Shown in pieces: positions 50,847-59,563 of a stretch of DNA of 64,000 nt. This DNA is from Selenomonas sputigena ATCC 35185 (GTDB taxonomy: Bacteria > Bacillota > Negativicutes > Selenomonadales > Selenomonadaceae). Made by a program: the position numbers and the translations under genes. The first letter of the stretch is position 1. Each line of letters opens with the position of its first letter. The notes beneath the pieces were generated by a model that ran no database searches, was not told the DNA's origin, and worked only from the letters and a program-made list of their open reading frames with translations. The stretch is taken from assembly GCF_000208405.1 (NCBI RefSeq), contig NC_015437.1:2504362-2568361 (forward strand), written 5' to 3'.

Positions 50847-53219
50847 ATGATCCATATTTTTGACGGCGCGATGGGAACGATGCTGCAGGAAGGAGGCTTG
50901 AAGCCCGGCGGCTGCCCCGAGCTCATGAATCTCGAACAGCCCGATGTCGTGCAAAAGATCCACGAAGCCTATATCGAAGCCGGCGCGACGATGATCGAGA
51001 CGAACACCTTCGGCGCTTCCGCTTTGAAGCTCGACCACTACGGTCTGGAAGACCGCGTGAAGGAAATCAATGAAGCAGCCGTAAAGATCGCACGCGAAGC
51101 TTCCAAAGGGCGCGCCAAGATCGTCGGCTCGTTAGGGCCTACGGGGCGCTTCATCGTCCCTCTCGGCGATCTCGAATTCGAGGACGCCTACCGAGCCTTC
51201 TACGAACAAGCGAAAGCGCTTGCCGATGCGGGCGCCGACTATCTGCTTTTTGAAACGTGCATTGACATACAGGAAATGCGTGCAGGCCTTCTGGCGGCAA
51301 AAGATGCGACAAGCCTTCCCATCATCTGCCAGCTCTCTTACAGCGAGGACGGGCGCACCGTCACGGGCACCGACCCGCAGACGGCCGCCATCACCTTGGA
51401 AGCGCTCGGTGCCGACATCATCGGCGTGAACTGCTCGCTCGGCCCCAAGGAGCTCGTCCCCATCGTCAAGACGCTGGCAGAGAACTGCTCCGTTCCCATC
51501 AGCGTGCTGCCCAACGCCGGTATGCCGCGATTGGAAAACGGCAGAACCATCTTCCCCATGGGGCCTGAGGAGTTCGCCTCGTGGGGCGCAAAACTCGTCG
51601 CTGCCGGTGCAACGTATCTCGGTGGCTGCTGCGGCACGACGCCCGCGCATATCAAAGCGCTCGCCGCTGCTGTCAAGGACTTGCCTCTCACCGAGCGCAA
51701 GAGCCCGGACAATCGCCTGCGTCTCACGAGCCGCAGCAAGACCGTCATCATCGACAAAGATCTCGCGACCACGCTGATCGGCGAGCGCATCAATCCGACG
51801 GGACGCAAGAAACTCGCCGAAGAAATCAAGAATGGTTCGCTCTTCTCCGTCAAGCGCGAGGCCATCGATCAGGTGCGTGCGGGAGCGCGCCTTCTCGATG
51901 TCAACATGGGCGTCGGCGGCATCGATCAAGTCAAGGCAATGCACGATGCCATTCGCGAGGTGTCCCAAATCACCGATGCACCTCTTGCGATTGATACCAG
52001 TGATACCAAAACATTGGAAGCCGGACTCCGAGCATATCCGGGACGCGCTCTCATCAATTCCGTCAGCGCCGAAAAAGAGCGCATCGAAGAGTTCCTTCCA
52101 TTGGCGAAGAAGTACGGCGCGGCCATCCTCTGCCTGCCCATCACAGAGGACGGCGTGCCGAAGACAGCGGAAGATCGCATCAATGTCATCAACGGTATCA
52201 TCAAAGAGGCGAAGAAGAATGGTCTCAAAGATGGGGACTTCCTGCTCGACGCCCTCGTCATGACCATATCGGCCGATCAGAATGCCTGCCTCGAAGTATT
52301 GAATACCTTGCGCCTCTACCGCAAGCATTTCGGCTATCCGGCAACGATGGGGCTTTCCAACATCTCTTTTGGACTGCCGAACCGTCCTCTGATCAACAGC
52401 ACCTTCTTCGCCATGTGCCTTGCCGCAGGACTCGACGCGCCGATCATGAATCCCTATGACGAGAAGATGCAGGAAGCCCTGATGGCGAGCGCAGCGCTCT
52501 TAGGAAAAGATCCGCGCGGCATCGACTTCAGCCGCAACGAAGTGAACCTCAAGACGCCAAAGAAGGCAGCTGAGGCTAAACCTATAGAAGGCGATGTTCT
52601 CGCTGCCATCAAGCAAGCGGTCATCGACGGCGCTTCTGAAAGCATCGCCATGCTGACCGAACGGGCGATACGCGAAGGTCATTCTTCGAATGAAATCACA
52701 GAGAAAGCTCTGACGGCCGCCATGAACGATATCGGCATCGACTTTGGAGCAGGACGCGTCTTTCTGCCGCAAGTTCTTCTATCTGCCGAAGCAATGCGCG
52801 CTTCCTTCCAGAAAATCAAGGAACTTCTGCCCGCACAGCAGGAGGCGGACAAAGGAACGGTCGTCATGGCGACGGTTAAAGGGGATGTGCATGATCTCGG
52901 CAAAAACATTGTCTCCGCGCTCCTCTCGAACAGCGGCTTTAAGCTCATCGACCTCGGCAAGGATGTCGATGCTGATACCATTGTGCGCACGGCGCTCGAA
53001 AAGGAAGCCGACATCGTAGGTTTGAGCGCCTTGATGACAACGACCATGACGCAGATCGACAAGGTCATCAAGAAACTGCGTGAAGCCGGATCAGAGGCAA
53101 GAGTCATCGTTGGCGGTGCCGCCGTGACCGAAGACTACGCCACAAGCGCAGGAGCCGACGCCTATGCCAACGATGGCGTCAGTGCAGTCAAGATTGCCAA
53201 AGACTTCGTCGGCGAATAA
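50847..53219 (+). CDS. metH: cobalamin-dependent methionine synthase without activation domain
   Basis: A 790-residue protein. The homocysteine domain at about residues 1-290 has zinc cysteines in GVNCSLGP and GGCCGTTP. The pterin domain at about 310-570 has GERINPTGRK. The cobalamin cap and Rossmann domain at about 585-790 have DVHDLGKNI, whose His is the lower axial ligand. The fourth domain is missing and supplied by the preceding gene, as in some thermophiles and Clostridia. AGGAGG lies six bases before the ATG. Two TGATACCA octamers (50790 and 50822) flank its leader. No cobalamin riboswitch is visible. Confidence 0.96.
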   Translation: MIHIFDGAMGTMLQEGGLKPGGCPELMNLEQPDVVQKIHEAYIEAGATMIETNTFGASALKLDHYGLEDRVKEINEAAVKIAREASKGRAKIVGSLGPTGRFIVPLGDLEFEDAYRAFYEQAKALADAGADYLLFETCIDIQEMRAGLLAAKDATSLPIICQLSYSEDGRTVTGTDPQTAAITLEALGADIIGVNCSLGPKELVPIVKTLAENCSVPISVLPNAGMPRLENGRTIFPMGPEEFASWGAKLVAAGATYLGGCCGTTPAHIKALAAAVKDLPLTERKSPDNRLRLTSRSKTVIIDKDLATTLIGERINPTGRKKLAEEIKNGSLFSVKREAIDQVRAGARLLDVNMGVGGIDQVKAMHDAIREVSQITDAPLAIDTSDTKTLEAGLRAYPGRALINSVSAEKERIEEFLPLAKKYGAAILCLPITEDGVPKTAEDRINVINGIIKEAKKNGLKDGDFLLDALVMTISADQNACLEVLNTLRLYRKHFGYPATMGLSNISFGLPNRPLINSTFFAMCLAAGLDAPIMNPYDEKMQEALMASAALLGKDPRGIDFSRNEVNLKTPKKAAEAKPIEGDVLAAIKQAVIDGASESIAMLTERAIREGHSSNEITEKALTAAMNDIGIDFGAGRVFLPQVLLSAEAMRASFQKIKELLPAQQEADKGTVVMATVKGDVHDLGKNIVSALLSNSGFKLIDLGKDVDADTIVRTALEKEADIVGLSALMTTTMTQIDKVIKKLREAGSEARVIVGGAAVTEDYATSAGADAYANDGVSAVKIAKDFVGE

Positions 53220-53227
53220 GGCGAGCA

Positions 53228-53243
53228 TGTTTCACGTGAAACA
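53228..53243. promoter_or_regulatory. parS site 3
   Basis: TGTTTCACGTGAAACA, eight bases after the metH stop. Confidence 0.97.
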
Positions 53244-53296
53244 TGCAGCTATGGAAAAAGCACGATGTTCCCGAACAATCAATTGCAACAAAGGTG

Positions 53297-53312
53297 ATGT
53301 TTCACGTGAAAC
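53297..53312. promoter_or_regulatory. parS site 4
   Basis: TGTTTCACGTGAAACA, 69 bases from site 3, before the terminator shared with pfkA. Confidence 0.97.
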
Positions 53313-53320
53313 ATCGAATA

Positions 53321-53358
53321 CAAAAGAAGAAGCCTCCCGCAAAGGAGGCTTCTTCTTT
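53321..53358. terminator. bidirectional terminator between metH and pfkA
   Basis: AAAAGAAGAAGCCTCC pairs with GGAGGCTTCTTCTTTT around CGCAAA. Confidence 0.93.
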
Positions 53359-53363
53359 TGTAT

Positions 53364-54326
53364 TTATGCCAAAACCTTGGCAAGGCGCATGTATTCGGGA
53401 TCGAGCTTCTTCTTGTTCGTCACGGCATCGTGCAAGTCGATGGCGACGACATTGCCGCGATGGAAGCCAAAGACGACGTTGGAAAGACCCGAGAGAATCG
53501 CCAGAGCCGCTTTCTCACCAAGCTGGCTCGCCTTCACGCGGTCGATGACGGACGGCGTACCGCCACGCTGAATATGTCCGAGAACCGAAACGCGCGTCTC
53601 GATATCCGTATGCTCGGCGATGAAATTGCCAACCTCAATGCCGCTTCCTGCCCCCTCGGCAACGACGACGAGAATGTAGCGCTTGCCCTTCTTATAAGCT
53701 TCCTTGATCTCGTTGCTGATTTCTTCGAGATCGAAGTCCTCTTCGGGCACGAGGATGTATTCCGCGCCGCCCGAAATGCCGCTCATCAGCGCGAGCCAAC
53801 CGCAATGTCTTCCCATGACCTCAAGGACAACGACGCGCCGATGCGCCGAAGCCGTATCGCGCAGCTTGTTGATGGCATCGATGATCGTATTCGCTGCCGT
53901 ATCGCTGCCGATCGTATAGTCTGTACCCCAGACGTCATTGTCAATCGTTCCCGGCAGTCCCACGATGGGAATGCCGTGTTCTTCGCTCAAGAGCGACGCG
54001 CCGCGCAAACTGCCGTCGCCGCCGATGATGACGAGTCCTTCGATGCCCTTCGCCTTGAGCTTCTCATACGCCTCTGCACGACCTTCAGGCGTCATGAAAC
54101 GATGGCAACGAGCCGTGCCGAGGAACGTGCCGCCTCGCTGAATGATGTCGCCGACATCCTTTCGCTCCATCTTGAACATCTCACCGTCCAAGATACCGCG
54201 ATATCCGTTATGTATGCCCCACACTTCTGCACCTTCAAAGAGCGCCGTGCGCACGACGGCGCGAGTCGTCGCATTCATGCCGGGGCTGTCGCCGCCGCTC
54301 GTCAAGACGCCGATACAATTCAACAT
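53364..54326 (-). CDS. pfkA: ATP-dependent 6-phosphofructokinase
   Basis: This 320-residue glycolytic enzyme phosphorylates fructose 6-phosphate. Visible are the ATP site GVLTSGGDSPGMN, IGGDGSLRGA, and the catalytic PGTIDNDVWGTD with the active-site Asp. The substrate-binding MGRHCGWLA and GHIQRGGTPSV follow. The Gly after IGGD and the loop residues fit the ATP-dependent (not PPi) form. The ATG at 54326 follows GGGAGGG and gives the usual length; a longer frame extends into the neighbouring promoter. Confidence 0.96.
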   Translation of the reverse strand: MLNCIGVLTSGGDSPGMNATTRAVVRTALFEGAEVWGIHNGYRGILDGEMFKMERKDVGDIIQRGGTFLGTARCHRFMTPEGRAEAYEKLKAKGIEGLVIIGGDGSLRGASLLSEEHGIPIVGLPGTIDNDVWGTDYTIGSDTAANTIIDAINKLRDTASAHRRVVVLEVMGRHCGWLALMSGISGGAEYILVPEEDFDLEEISNEIKEAYKKGKRYILVVVAEGAGSGIEVGNFIAEHTDIETRVSVLGHIQRGGTPSVIDRVKASQLGEKAALAILSGLSNVVFGFHRGNVVAIDLHDAVTNKKKLDPEYMRLAKVLA

Positions 54327-54428
54327 CGTAAAATCCCTCCCATACCCATGGCGAAGAAGCCTCGCTCCCTCGATCAAAGTGAAACCTTTTCTACATCATA
54401 CCACATTAGAGCTAGGAAATAAACGTAC

Positions 54429-54457
54429 TTGACAAAAAAGAAAGGGAATGGTACATT
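54429..54457 (+). promoter_or_regulatory. promoter of the ZTP-controlled purH-type gene
   Basis: TTGACA (54429-54434), 17 bases, TACATT (54452-54457). Confidence 0.85.
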
Positions 54458-54465
54458 GAAAATAA

Positions 54466-54566
54466 GCTGCATAACTGACGGAAGTGGATGACCACAAGGG
54501 AGTGCAGCAGGAAAAGCCGACCGTCTGGGCAGCCGCAATGGTTCACTATGCCCGCGGTCTTTTTTG
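54466..54566 (+). promoter_or_regulatory. ZTP/ZMP (pfl-motif) riboswitch with terminator
   Basis: P1 is GCTGCA paired with TGCAGC (54466-54508). The conserved blocks are CTGACGG and, downstream, CCGACCGTCTGGGCA. GACCG-TCT-GGGC can instead pair with GCCCGCGGTC (54550-54559), followed by TTTTTT, forming a terminator. Binding of ZTP or ZMP (AICAR) should stop terminator formation and allow purH-type gene expression when one-carbon supply is low. This fits the AICAR formyltransferase encoded downstream. Confidence 0.95.
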
Positions 54567-54600
54567 ATTTCACTACAACTCACACAAAGGAGAGAAGCTG

Positions 54601-55773
54601 ATGAAAGAACTCGAATTGAAATACGGCTGCAATCCGAACCAGAAACCCTCTCGCGTTTATATGGAAAGCGGCGACCTTCCGTTCAAGGTATTGAACGGAA
54701 AGCCCGGCTACATCAATCTGCTCGACGCCATGAACAGCTGGCAGCTCGTGCACGAACTCAAGGAAGCGACCAGCCTTCCTGCAGCGGCATCCTTCAAGCA
54801 TGTGAGCCCTGCAGGCGCCGCCGTCGCCGTCCCCCTGTCCGATGCGCTGAAGCAGGCATACTTTGTCGAAGGAATCGAATTGTCGCCCGTTGCGACCGCC
54901 TACATCCGTGCGCGCGGTGCCGACCGCATGTCGTCGTACGGTGATTTCGTCGCTCTCTCCGACCCGTGCGACGCCCAGACGGCTTCCTTCCTGCAGCGCG
55001 AGGTCTCCGACGGCATCATCGCGCCCGCCTATTCCGAGGCTGCCTTGGAGATTCTCAAGACGAAGCGCAAGGGAAGCTACCTCGTCATACAGATGGAGCC
55101 TTCCTATGTTCCTGCAGAGAAGGAAACGAAAACCGTCTTCGGCGTAACCTTCGAGCAGAAGCGCAACGATGTCGCCATCACCGAAGACTGCCTGAAGGAT
55201 GTCGTCACGAAAAATAAGGATCTGCCCGACGACGCCAAACGCGACCTCCTGCTCTCCCTCATCACCTTGAAGTACACCCAGTCCAACTCCGTCTGCTATG
55301 CCAAGGACGGGCAGGCGATTGGTATCGGCGCCGGCCAGCAGTCACGCGTCCATTGCACGCGTCTCGCGGGAAACAAGGCCGATATTTGGTATCTGAGGCA
55401 GAGTCCGCAGGTCCTCTCGCTTCCCTTCAAGAGCGATGTGCGCCGTCCCGACCGCGACAATGCCATCGACGTCTACCTGTCCAATGAATGCATGGATCTC
55501 CTCGGAACGGACGAATGGAAGCGCATCTTCACGGAGAAACCTCCTGTATTCCTGCCCGAAGAGAAAGCCAAGTGGCTCAAGACGGCGACGGGCGTCGCAC
55601 TCGGTTCGGACGCTTTCTTCCCCTTCGGTGACAACATCGAACGCGCACATAAGAGCGGCGTTTCCTATGTTGCCCAGAGCGGCGGATCGATTCGCGATGA
55701 CAATGTCATTGAGACGGCGGATAAGTACGGCATGTTCATGGCGATGACGCATATCCGTCTCTTCCATCATTGA
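54601..55773 (+). CDS. purH: AICAR formyltransferase (stand-alone PurH C-terminal domain)
   Basis: This 390-residue protein matches the transformylase half of bifunctional PurH. Visible are ASFKHVSPAGAA (catalytic Lys-His) and RGADRMSSYGDFVALSD, and near the end ALGSDAFFPFGDNI and VIQSGGSIRD-like (SYVAQSGGSIRDDNVI). The N-terminal IMP cyclohydrolase domain is absent, so cyclisation must be done by another protein. AAAGGAGAG precedes the ATG. Control is by the ZTP riboswitch directly upstream, whose ligand is its own substrate. Confidence 0.95.
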   Translation: MKELELKYGCNPNQKPSRVYMESGDLPFKVLNGKPGYINLLDAMNSWQLVHELKEATSLPAAASFKHVSPAGAAVAVPLSDALKQAYFVEGIELSPVATAYIRARGADRMSSYGDFVALSDPCDAQTASFLQREVSDGIIAPAYSEAALEILKTKRKGSYLVIQMEPSYVPAEKETKTVFGVTFEQKRNDVAITEDCLKDVVTKNKDLPDDAKRDLLLSLITLKYTQSNSVCYAKDGQAIGIGAGQQSRVHCTRLAGNKADIWYLRQSPQVLSLPFKSDVRRPDRDNAIDVYLSNECMDLLGTDEWKRIFTEKPPVFLPEEKAKWLKTATGVALGSDAFFPFGDNIERAHKSGVSYVAQSGGSIRDDNVIETADKYGMFMAMTHIRLFHH

Positions 55774-55796
55774 TACCGATACGAACCAAAACATAA

Positions 55797-55833
55797 GAAA
55801 AAGGCTGTTGCATCATGCAGCAGCCTTTTCTTA
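55797..55833. terminator. bidirectional terminator after the purH-type gene
   Basis: AAGAAAAAGGCTG pairs with CAGCCTTTTCTT around a loop. It also faces the converging gene at 55946. Confidence 0.9.
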
Positions 55834-55858
55834 TGCCATCTATGGAGTTTTCCGCAGT

Positions 55859-55942
55859 TTATCCACATTTTTATCCACATACGAACCAATTCATGGCGTA
55901 TTCTGTGGATAAGTCCGTATTGAATCCACAACTTTTCCACAA
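55859..55942. other. DnaA-box cluster
   Basis: TTATCCACA occurs at 55859-55867 and 55871-55879 and reversed at 55904-55912, all perfect. Near-matches lie at 55922-55930 (GAATCCACA) and 55934-55942 (TTTTCCACA). Five boxes in 84 bases, in an AT-rich gap between converging genes, is well above background. It lies about 8 kb from the rpmH-side origin. Confidence 0.85.
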
Positions 55943-55945
55943 AGC

Positions 55946-56884
55946 TCAGAGTCCAATATTCAGCATATCAAGAACGTCCGATGCGGAAGGCATCGCCACG
56001 CCGCCAATGCTCGAAGAACTTTTCGCCTTTTTCACAACAGCATGGTATACGTCATCCTCGACGCTGCCCGGCACGAGATTTTCCCAATTCTGCGAGCTGT
56101 AAGGACGCTCCTTGATGGCGTTCGACGGCCTGCCTGTGACCTCCAACTCGCAGAGGAACTGGATCTGCTTGCTCTTTGGATTGAGGTAATAATGCTCCAA
56201 ATAGTACTTCCCCGCCTTGGCGTCTTCATCATCGGAGAAACTGTTCGGCTTGAGCTTCACCCAGACGTCGATCATGCGATCCTGACGGTTCGGGATAGGA
56301 ACATTGCGCACGCTTCGCATGTCCATATAGTAAATGAACGATTCGTCGCGGAAAATTTCCTGGAAGCGATCCTTCTCCTTACTCTTCTTGTTCTTCGTCT
56401 TGACAGCGTCCTTGCTTTCCTGCGCCGACGCTTCCGTCTTTTTTCCCTGCAAGGGAATTTTTGATTCATCGGCTTTCTTCTGTACGGACGGCTTCATCTC
56501 TTCTTTCTTCTTATTCAAGACAAGCGGCTTCTGCCCTTCCTCCCTCTTCTGCGGAGCGGGCGTCACCGACGCTTTGGATGCCTCTTCCATGGCCTTCTTA
56601 GTGTCGCTGTTCTCTGCTTTTTTATCTTCCTTTTTTACGGAGGTTTCCGCTTTCTTCTCCTGGAAGCCCTTTACCTCTTTCTTCTTTTCATCCTTCGCAT
56701 TGCCATGCTCCTTAGCGTTTTCCGCCTTCTTTTCCTGCTTTCTGTCGGAATCTGCTGCTTTTTCTTGTGCAGCAAGATCCTCCATACCGACATTGATGAT
56801 ATATGCCGAAGCTGTCGATCCAAACGTCAGACTGCCTGCTAAAAACGTCATGGCTAGAGCAGCTGCCACCTTCTTCTTCCACAC
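55946..56884 (-). CDS. hypothetical secreted protein with Lys/Glu-rich region
   Basis: This 312-residue protein has a signal peptide (residues 1-27, ending STASAY). A low-complexity Lys/Glu/Ala region follows at about residues 40-165, then a folded C-terminal domain. In the latter FIYYMDMRSVRNVP, IDVWVKLKPNS and YYLEHYYLNPKSKQIQFLCE resemble the 'surface-adhesin protein E'-like domain of other Negativicute proteins. The start is a GTG; AAAGGATG lies somewhat far upstream. The charged region may span or bind the cell wall. Function unknown. Confidence 0.8.
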   Translation of the reverse strand: MWKKKVAAALAMTFLAGSLTFGSTASAYIINVGMEDLAAQEKAADSDRKQEKKAENAKEHGNAKDEKKKEVKGFQEKKAETSVKKEDKKAENSDTKKAMEEASKASVTPAPQKREEGQKPLVLNKKKEEMKPSVQKKADESKIPLQGKKTEASAQESKDAVKTKNKKSKEKDRFQEIFRDESFIYYMDMRSVRNVPIPNRQDRMIDVWVKLKPNSFSDDEDAKAGKYYLEHYYLNPKSKQIQFLCELEVTGRPSNAIKERPYSSQNWENLVPGSVEDDVYHAVVKKAKSSSSIGGVAMPSASDVLDMLNIGL

Positions 56885-56956
56885 CTTAGAGCACCATCCT
56901 TTCAGAATCCTTCTCTTCTTATATCGTCTTTTTTCCTGTGTATCTTTAACGGCAAC

Positions 56957-57673
56957 TCAAAGCAATGGTTCTTTCGCCGGCTTGCCTGCCTTGCGCGGAT
57001 ACGCTTTCGGCGTAGTCCTCTCCTTCTTTATGACGAGAACTGCACGCTTGTCCGAAAGGCCGGGCAAGGCGACGGGAATCGACTCTATCGCCCTCCCGCC
57101 GAGAATCTTGACGGCTCTTTCCGCCTCTTTTGCTTCCTCTTCCGAGTGAAGCCCCTTGAGGGCGATCGCTGTGCCGCCGATGCGCACGAAGGGCAGAAGA
57201 TACTCGGCAAGGACGGGCAGACGCGCCACGGCGCGAGAGGCGGCGATATCGAAGCGCTCGCGCAAAGCGCTTTGCCGCGCCGCTTCCTCCGCGCGTCCAT
57301 GCAGGCACTCTGCGCCTTCCAAGCCCAGCGCCTCGACAACGGTTTCGAGAAAATGCACGCGCTTCTTCAAGGAATCGAGAAGGGTCAGCTTCAAATCGGG
57401 ACGGACGATCTTCAGAGGAATGCCGGGAAATCCCGCACCCGTTCCGACATCGATCAGACGCAGGGAATCCCTTTCCTCGATACCTCGAAGCGCCGTCAGG
57501 GAATCAACGATATGCTTGACGGCAACTTCCCGCGGTTCAGTAATCGCCGTGAGGTTCATCTTCGCGTTCCATTCGATGATCAAACGATAGTAGATGCCGA
57601 ACTTCTCAATCTGCTTTGCATCGAGCGGCAGTCCATAGAGAGCAGACGCTCTTTCCAACTCCTGCTCAAACAT
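56957..57673 (-). CDS. rsmG: 16S rRNA (guanine527-N7)-methyltransferase
   Basis: This 238-residue Rossmann methyltransferase has the AdoMet motif [15 protein letters not shown] at residues about 72-86 and [16 protein letters not shown]. It modifies G527 of 16S rRNA. The start overlaps the mnmG stop by eight bases, as in many bacteria, so the pair is coupled. Confidence 0.96.
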   Translation of the reverse strand: MFEQELERASALYGLPLDAKQIEKFGIYYRLIIEWNAKMNLTAITEPREVAVKHIVDSLTALRGIEERDSLRLIDVGTGAGFPGIPLKIVRPDLKLTLLDSLKKRVHFLETVVEALGLEGAECLHGRAEEAARQSALRERFDIAASRAVARLPVLAEYLLPFVRIGGTAIALKGLHSEEEAKEAERAVKILGGRAIESIPVALPGLSDKRAVLVIKKERTTPKAYPRKAGKPAKEPLL

Positions 57674-59552
57674 CGTCTTCTCTCCTCCTGCGGCGCTCCT
57701 GCTCCAGCCAGATCAATAAGACCGATATATCCGCAGGCGACACGCCCGATATGCGGCTCGCCTGTCCCACAGAAAGCGGACGGACGGCAGCGAGCTTCTC
57801 TCGCGCCTCGTCCCTTAGGCTCGGCACGAGAGCGTAGTCGAGATCGACGGGCAAGCGACGAGACTCCAGATGTTCCAAGCGCTCGACCTGTTCCTGCTGC
57901 TTCTTGATGTACCCTTCATAGCGAATGGCGATTTCCAGCTGCTCCTCGACCTCGGGCGCAAGGCGCTCCAAGCCGAAGAGCGAAGCCAACTTCGCATAAT
58001 CCATCTCCGGACGGCGCAAAAAATCGGCAAGCGACGTTGACGTGCGTATGGGCGCAAGTCCCGCCGATTCAAGACGAGCAAGATTTTCAACCGATGGATG
58101 AAGGACAGTATTCTCAAGCGTCTTCCTCGCCTCGATGATACCATTCTTCTTTTTCAGGAACTTCTGCCATCGATCCTCTTTGACAAGACCGATGGCGCGT
58201 CCCTTTTCCGTCAGGCGCAAATCAGCATTGTCCTGGCGAAGCAGCAGGCGATATTCGGCGCGAGACGTCATCATGCGGTACGGCTCCTCCGTCCCCTTCG
58301 TCACGAGATCGTCGATGAGAACGCCGATATAGGCCTCTGCGCGACTCAAGACGAAAGGAGCTTTGCCGCGGATATAATGCACGGCGTTGATGCCCGCCAT
58401 CAACCCCTGCGCCGCCGCTTCCTCGTAACCCGACGTGCCGTTCGACTGTCCCGCCGAGAAAAGTCCGCGAATCTTCTTGAACATAAGACTTGGCAGAAGC
58501 TGCAGCGGATCGATGCAGTCATACTCGATCGCGTAGCCCGGGCGCATGATGCGCGCCTTCTCCAAGCCCGGAATCGTGTGCAGGAAAGCCTCCTGCACAT
58601 CGACGGGAAGGCTCGTCGACATGCCTTGCACATAGACTTCCTCTGTATGCCATCCTTCCGGCTCCAAGAAGAGCTGGTGGCGATCCTTGTCGGGGAAGCG
58701 GAGGATCTTCGACTCGATGGACGGACAATAGCGCGGGCCGATCCCTTCGATGATACCATTCGCCATCGGCGCCCGATCGATATTCGCACGAATGATCTCA
58801 TGCGTCTTCTCATTCGTATACGTCAGATAGCATGGAAGCTGCTCGCGCGTCCTTTTCTCCGTCATGAAGGAAAAGCTCTGCGCCCCCTCGTCCCCGGGCT
58901 GCAGCTGCATCTTCCTATAGTCTAGGGAACGTGCATCAAGACGCGCAGGCGTCCCCGTCTTGAAGCGCATGATTTTGATACCATTCTCTCTAAGAGAGCG
59001 CGACAATTCCCCTGCGGCTCGCTGCCCATTCGGCCCGCCGCTCGTCGTATGCTCACCGATGACGATGCGTCCTTTGAGATATGTACCCGTCGCGAGAATG
59101 ACAGCACGCGCGAGATACGCTTCCCCCGTCTCTGCCACTATACCTCTCGCCTCTTTATCCTCGATGAGGATCTTTTCTGCCAGAAGCTGCCGAACTTCCA
59201 GTCCCTCCTGCTGCTCGCAGCGCTCCTTCATGCGAAACTGATAGGCTTTCTTGTCCTCCTGCGCGCGCAAAGCATGGACGGCAGGGCCTTTTCCCGTATT
59301 CAAAAGACGGTACTGCAGAGCCGCCTCATCGGCATTGATCGCCATAGCGCCGCCAAGCGCGTCGATCTCGCGCACGAGATGGCTCTTTGCAGGGCCGCCG
59401 ATCGAGGGATTGCAGGGCATGAGTGCGATATTGTCCAAGGAAAGCGTCGCCAGAAGCGTGCGGCAGCCGAGATTCGCTGCAGCGAGCGCCGCTTCGACGC
59501 CCGCGTGCCCCGCACCGAGGACGATGATATCATATTCACCGGCAATAAACAA
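57666..59552 (-). CDS. mnmG: tRNA uridine-5-carboxymethylaminomethyl modification enzyme MnmG
   Basis: This 628-residue FAD/NADH enzyme acts with MnmE on wobble U34 of tRNA. The N-terminal FAD motif is [15 protein letters not shown], and [22 protein letters not shown] is the family signature. The start is the TTG at 59552: AGGTGG lies six bases upstream and the N-terminus [17 protein letters not shown] fits the family. A GTG five codons earlier is less likely. It is 11 bases after mnmE. Three TGATACCA octamers lie inside it. Confidence 0.96.
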   Translation of the reverse strand: MFIAGEYDIIVLGAGHAGVEAALAAANLGCRTLLATLSLDNIALMPCNPSIGGPAKSHLVREIDALGGAMAINADEAALQYRLLNTGKGPAVHALRAQEDKKAYQFRMKERCEQQEGLEVRQLLAEKILIEDKEARGIVAETGEAYLARAVILATGTYLKGRIVIGEHTTSGGPNGQRAAGELSRSLRENGIKIMRFKTGTPARLDARSLDYRKMQLQPGDEGAQSFSFMTEKRTREQLPCYLTYTNEKTHEIIRANIDRAPMANGIIEGIGPRYCPSIESKILRFPDKDRHQLFLEPEGWHTEEVYVQGMSTSLPVDVQEAFLHTIPGLEKARIMRPGYAIEYDCIDPLQLLPSLMFKKIRGLFSAGQSNGTSGYEEAAAQGLMAGINAVHYIRGKAPFVLSRAEAYIGVLIDDLVTKGTEEPYRMMTSRAEYRLLLRQDNADLRLTEKGRAIGLVKEDRWQKFLKKKNGIIEARKTLENTVLHPSVENLARLESAGLAPIRTSTSLADFLRRPEMDYAKLASLFGLERLAPEVEEQLEIAIRYEGYIKKQQEQVERLEHLESRRLPVDLDYALVPSLRDEAREKLAAVRPLSVGQASRISGVSPADISVLLIWLEQERRRRREDDV

Positions 59553-59563
59553 AGAAGGCCACC

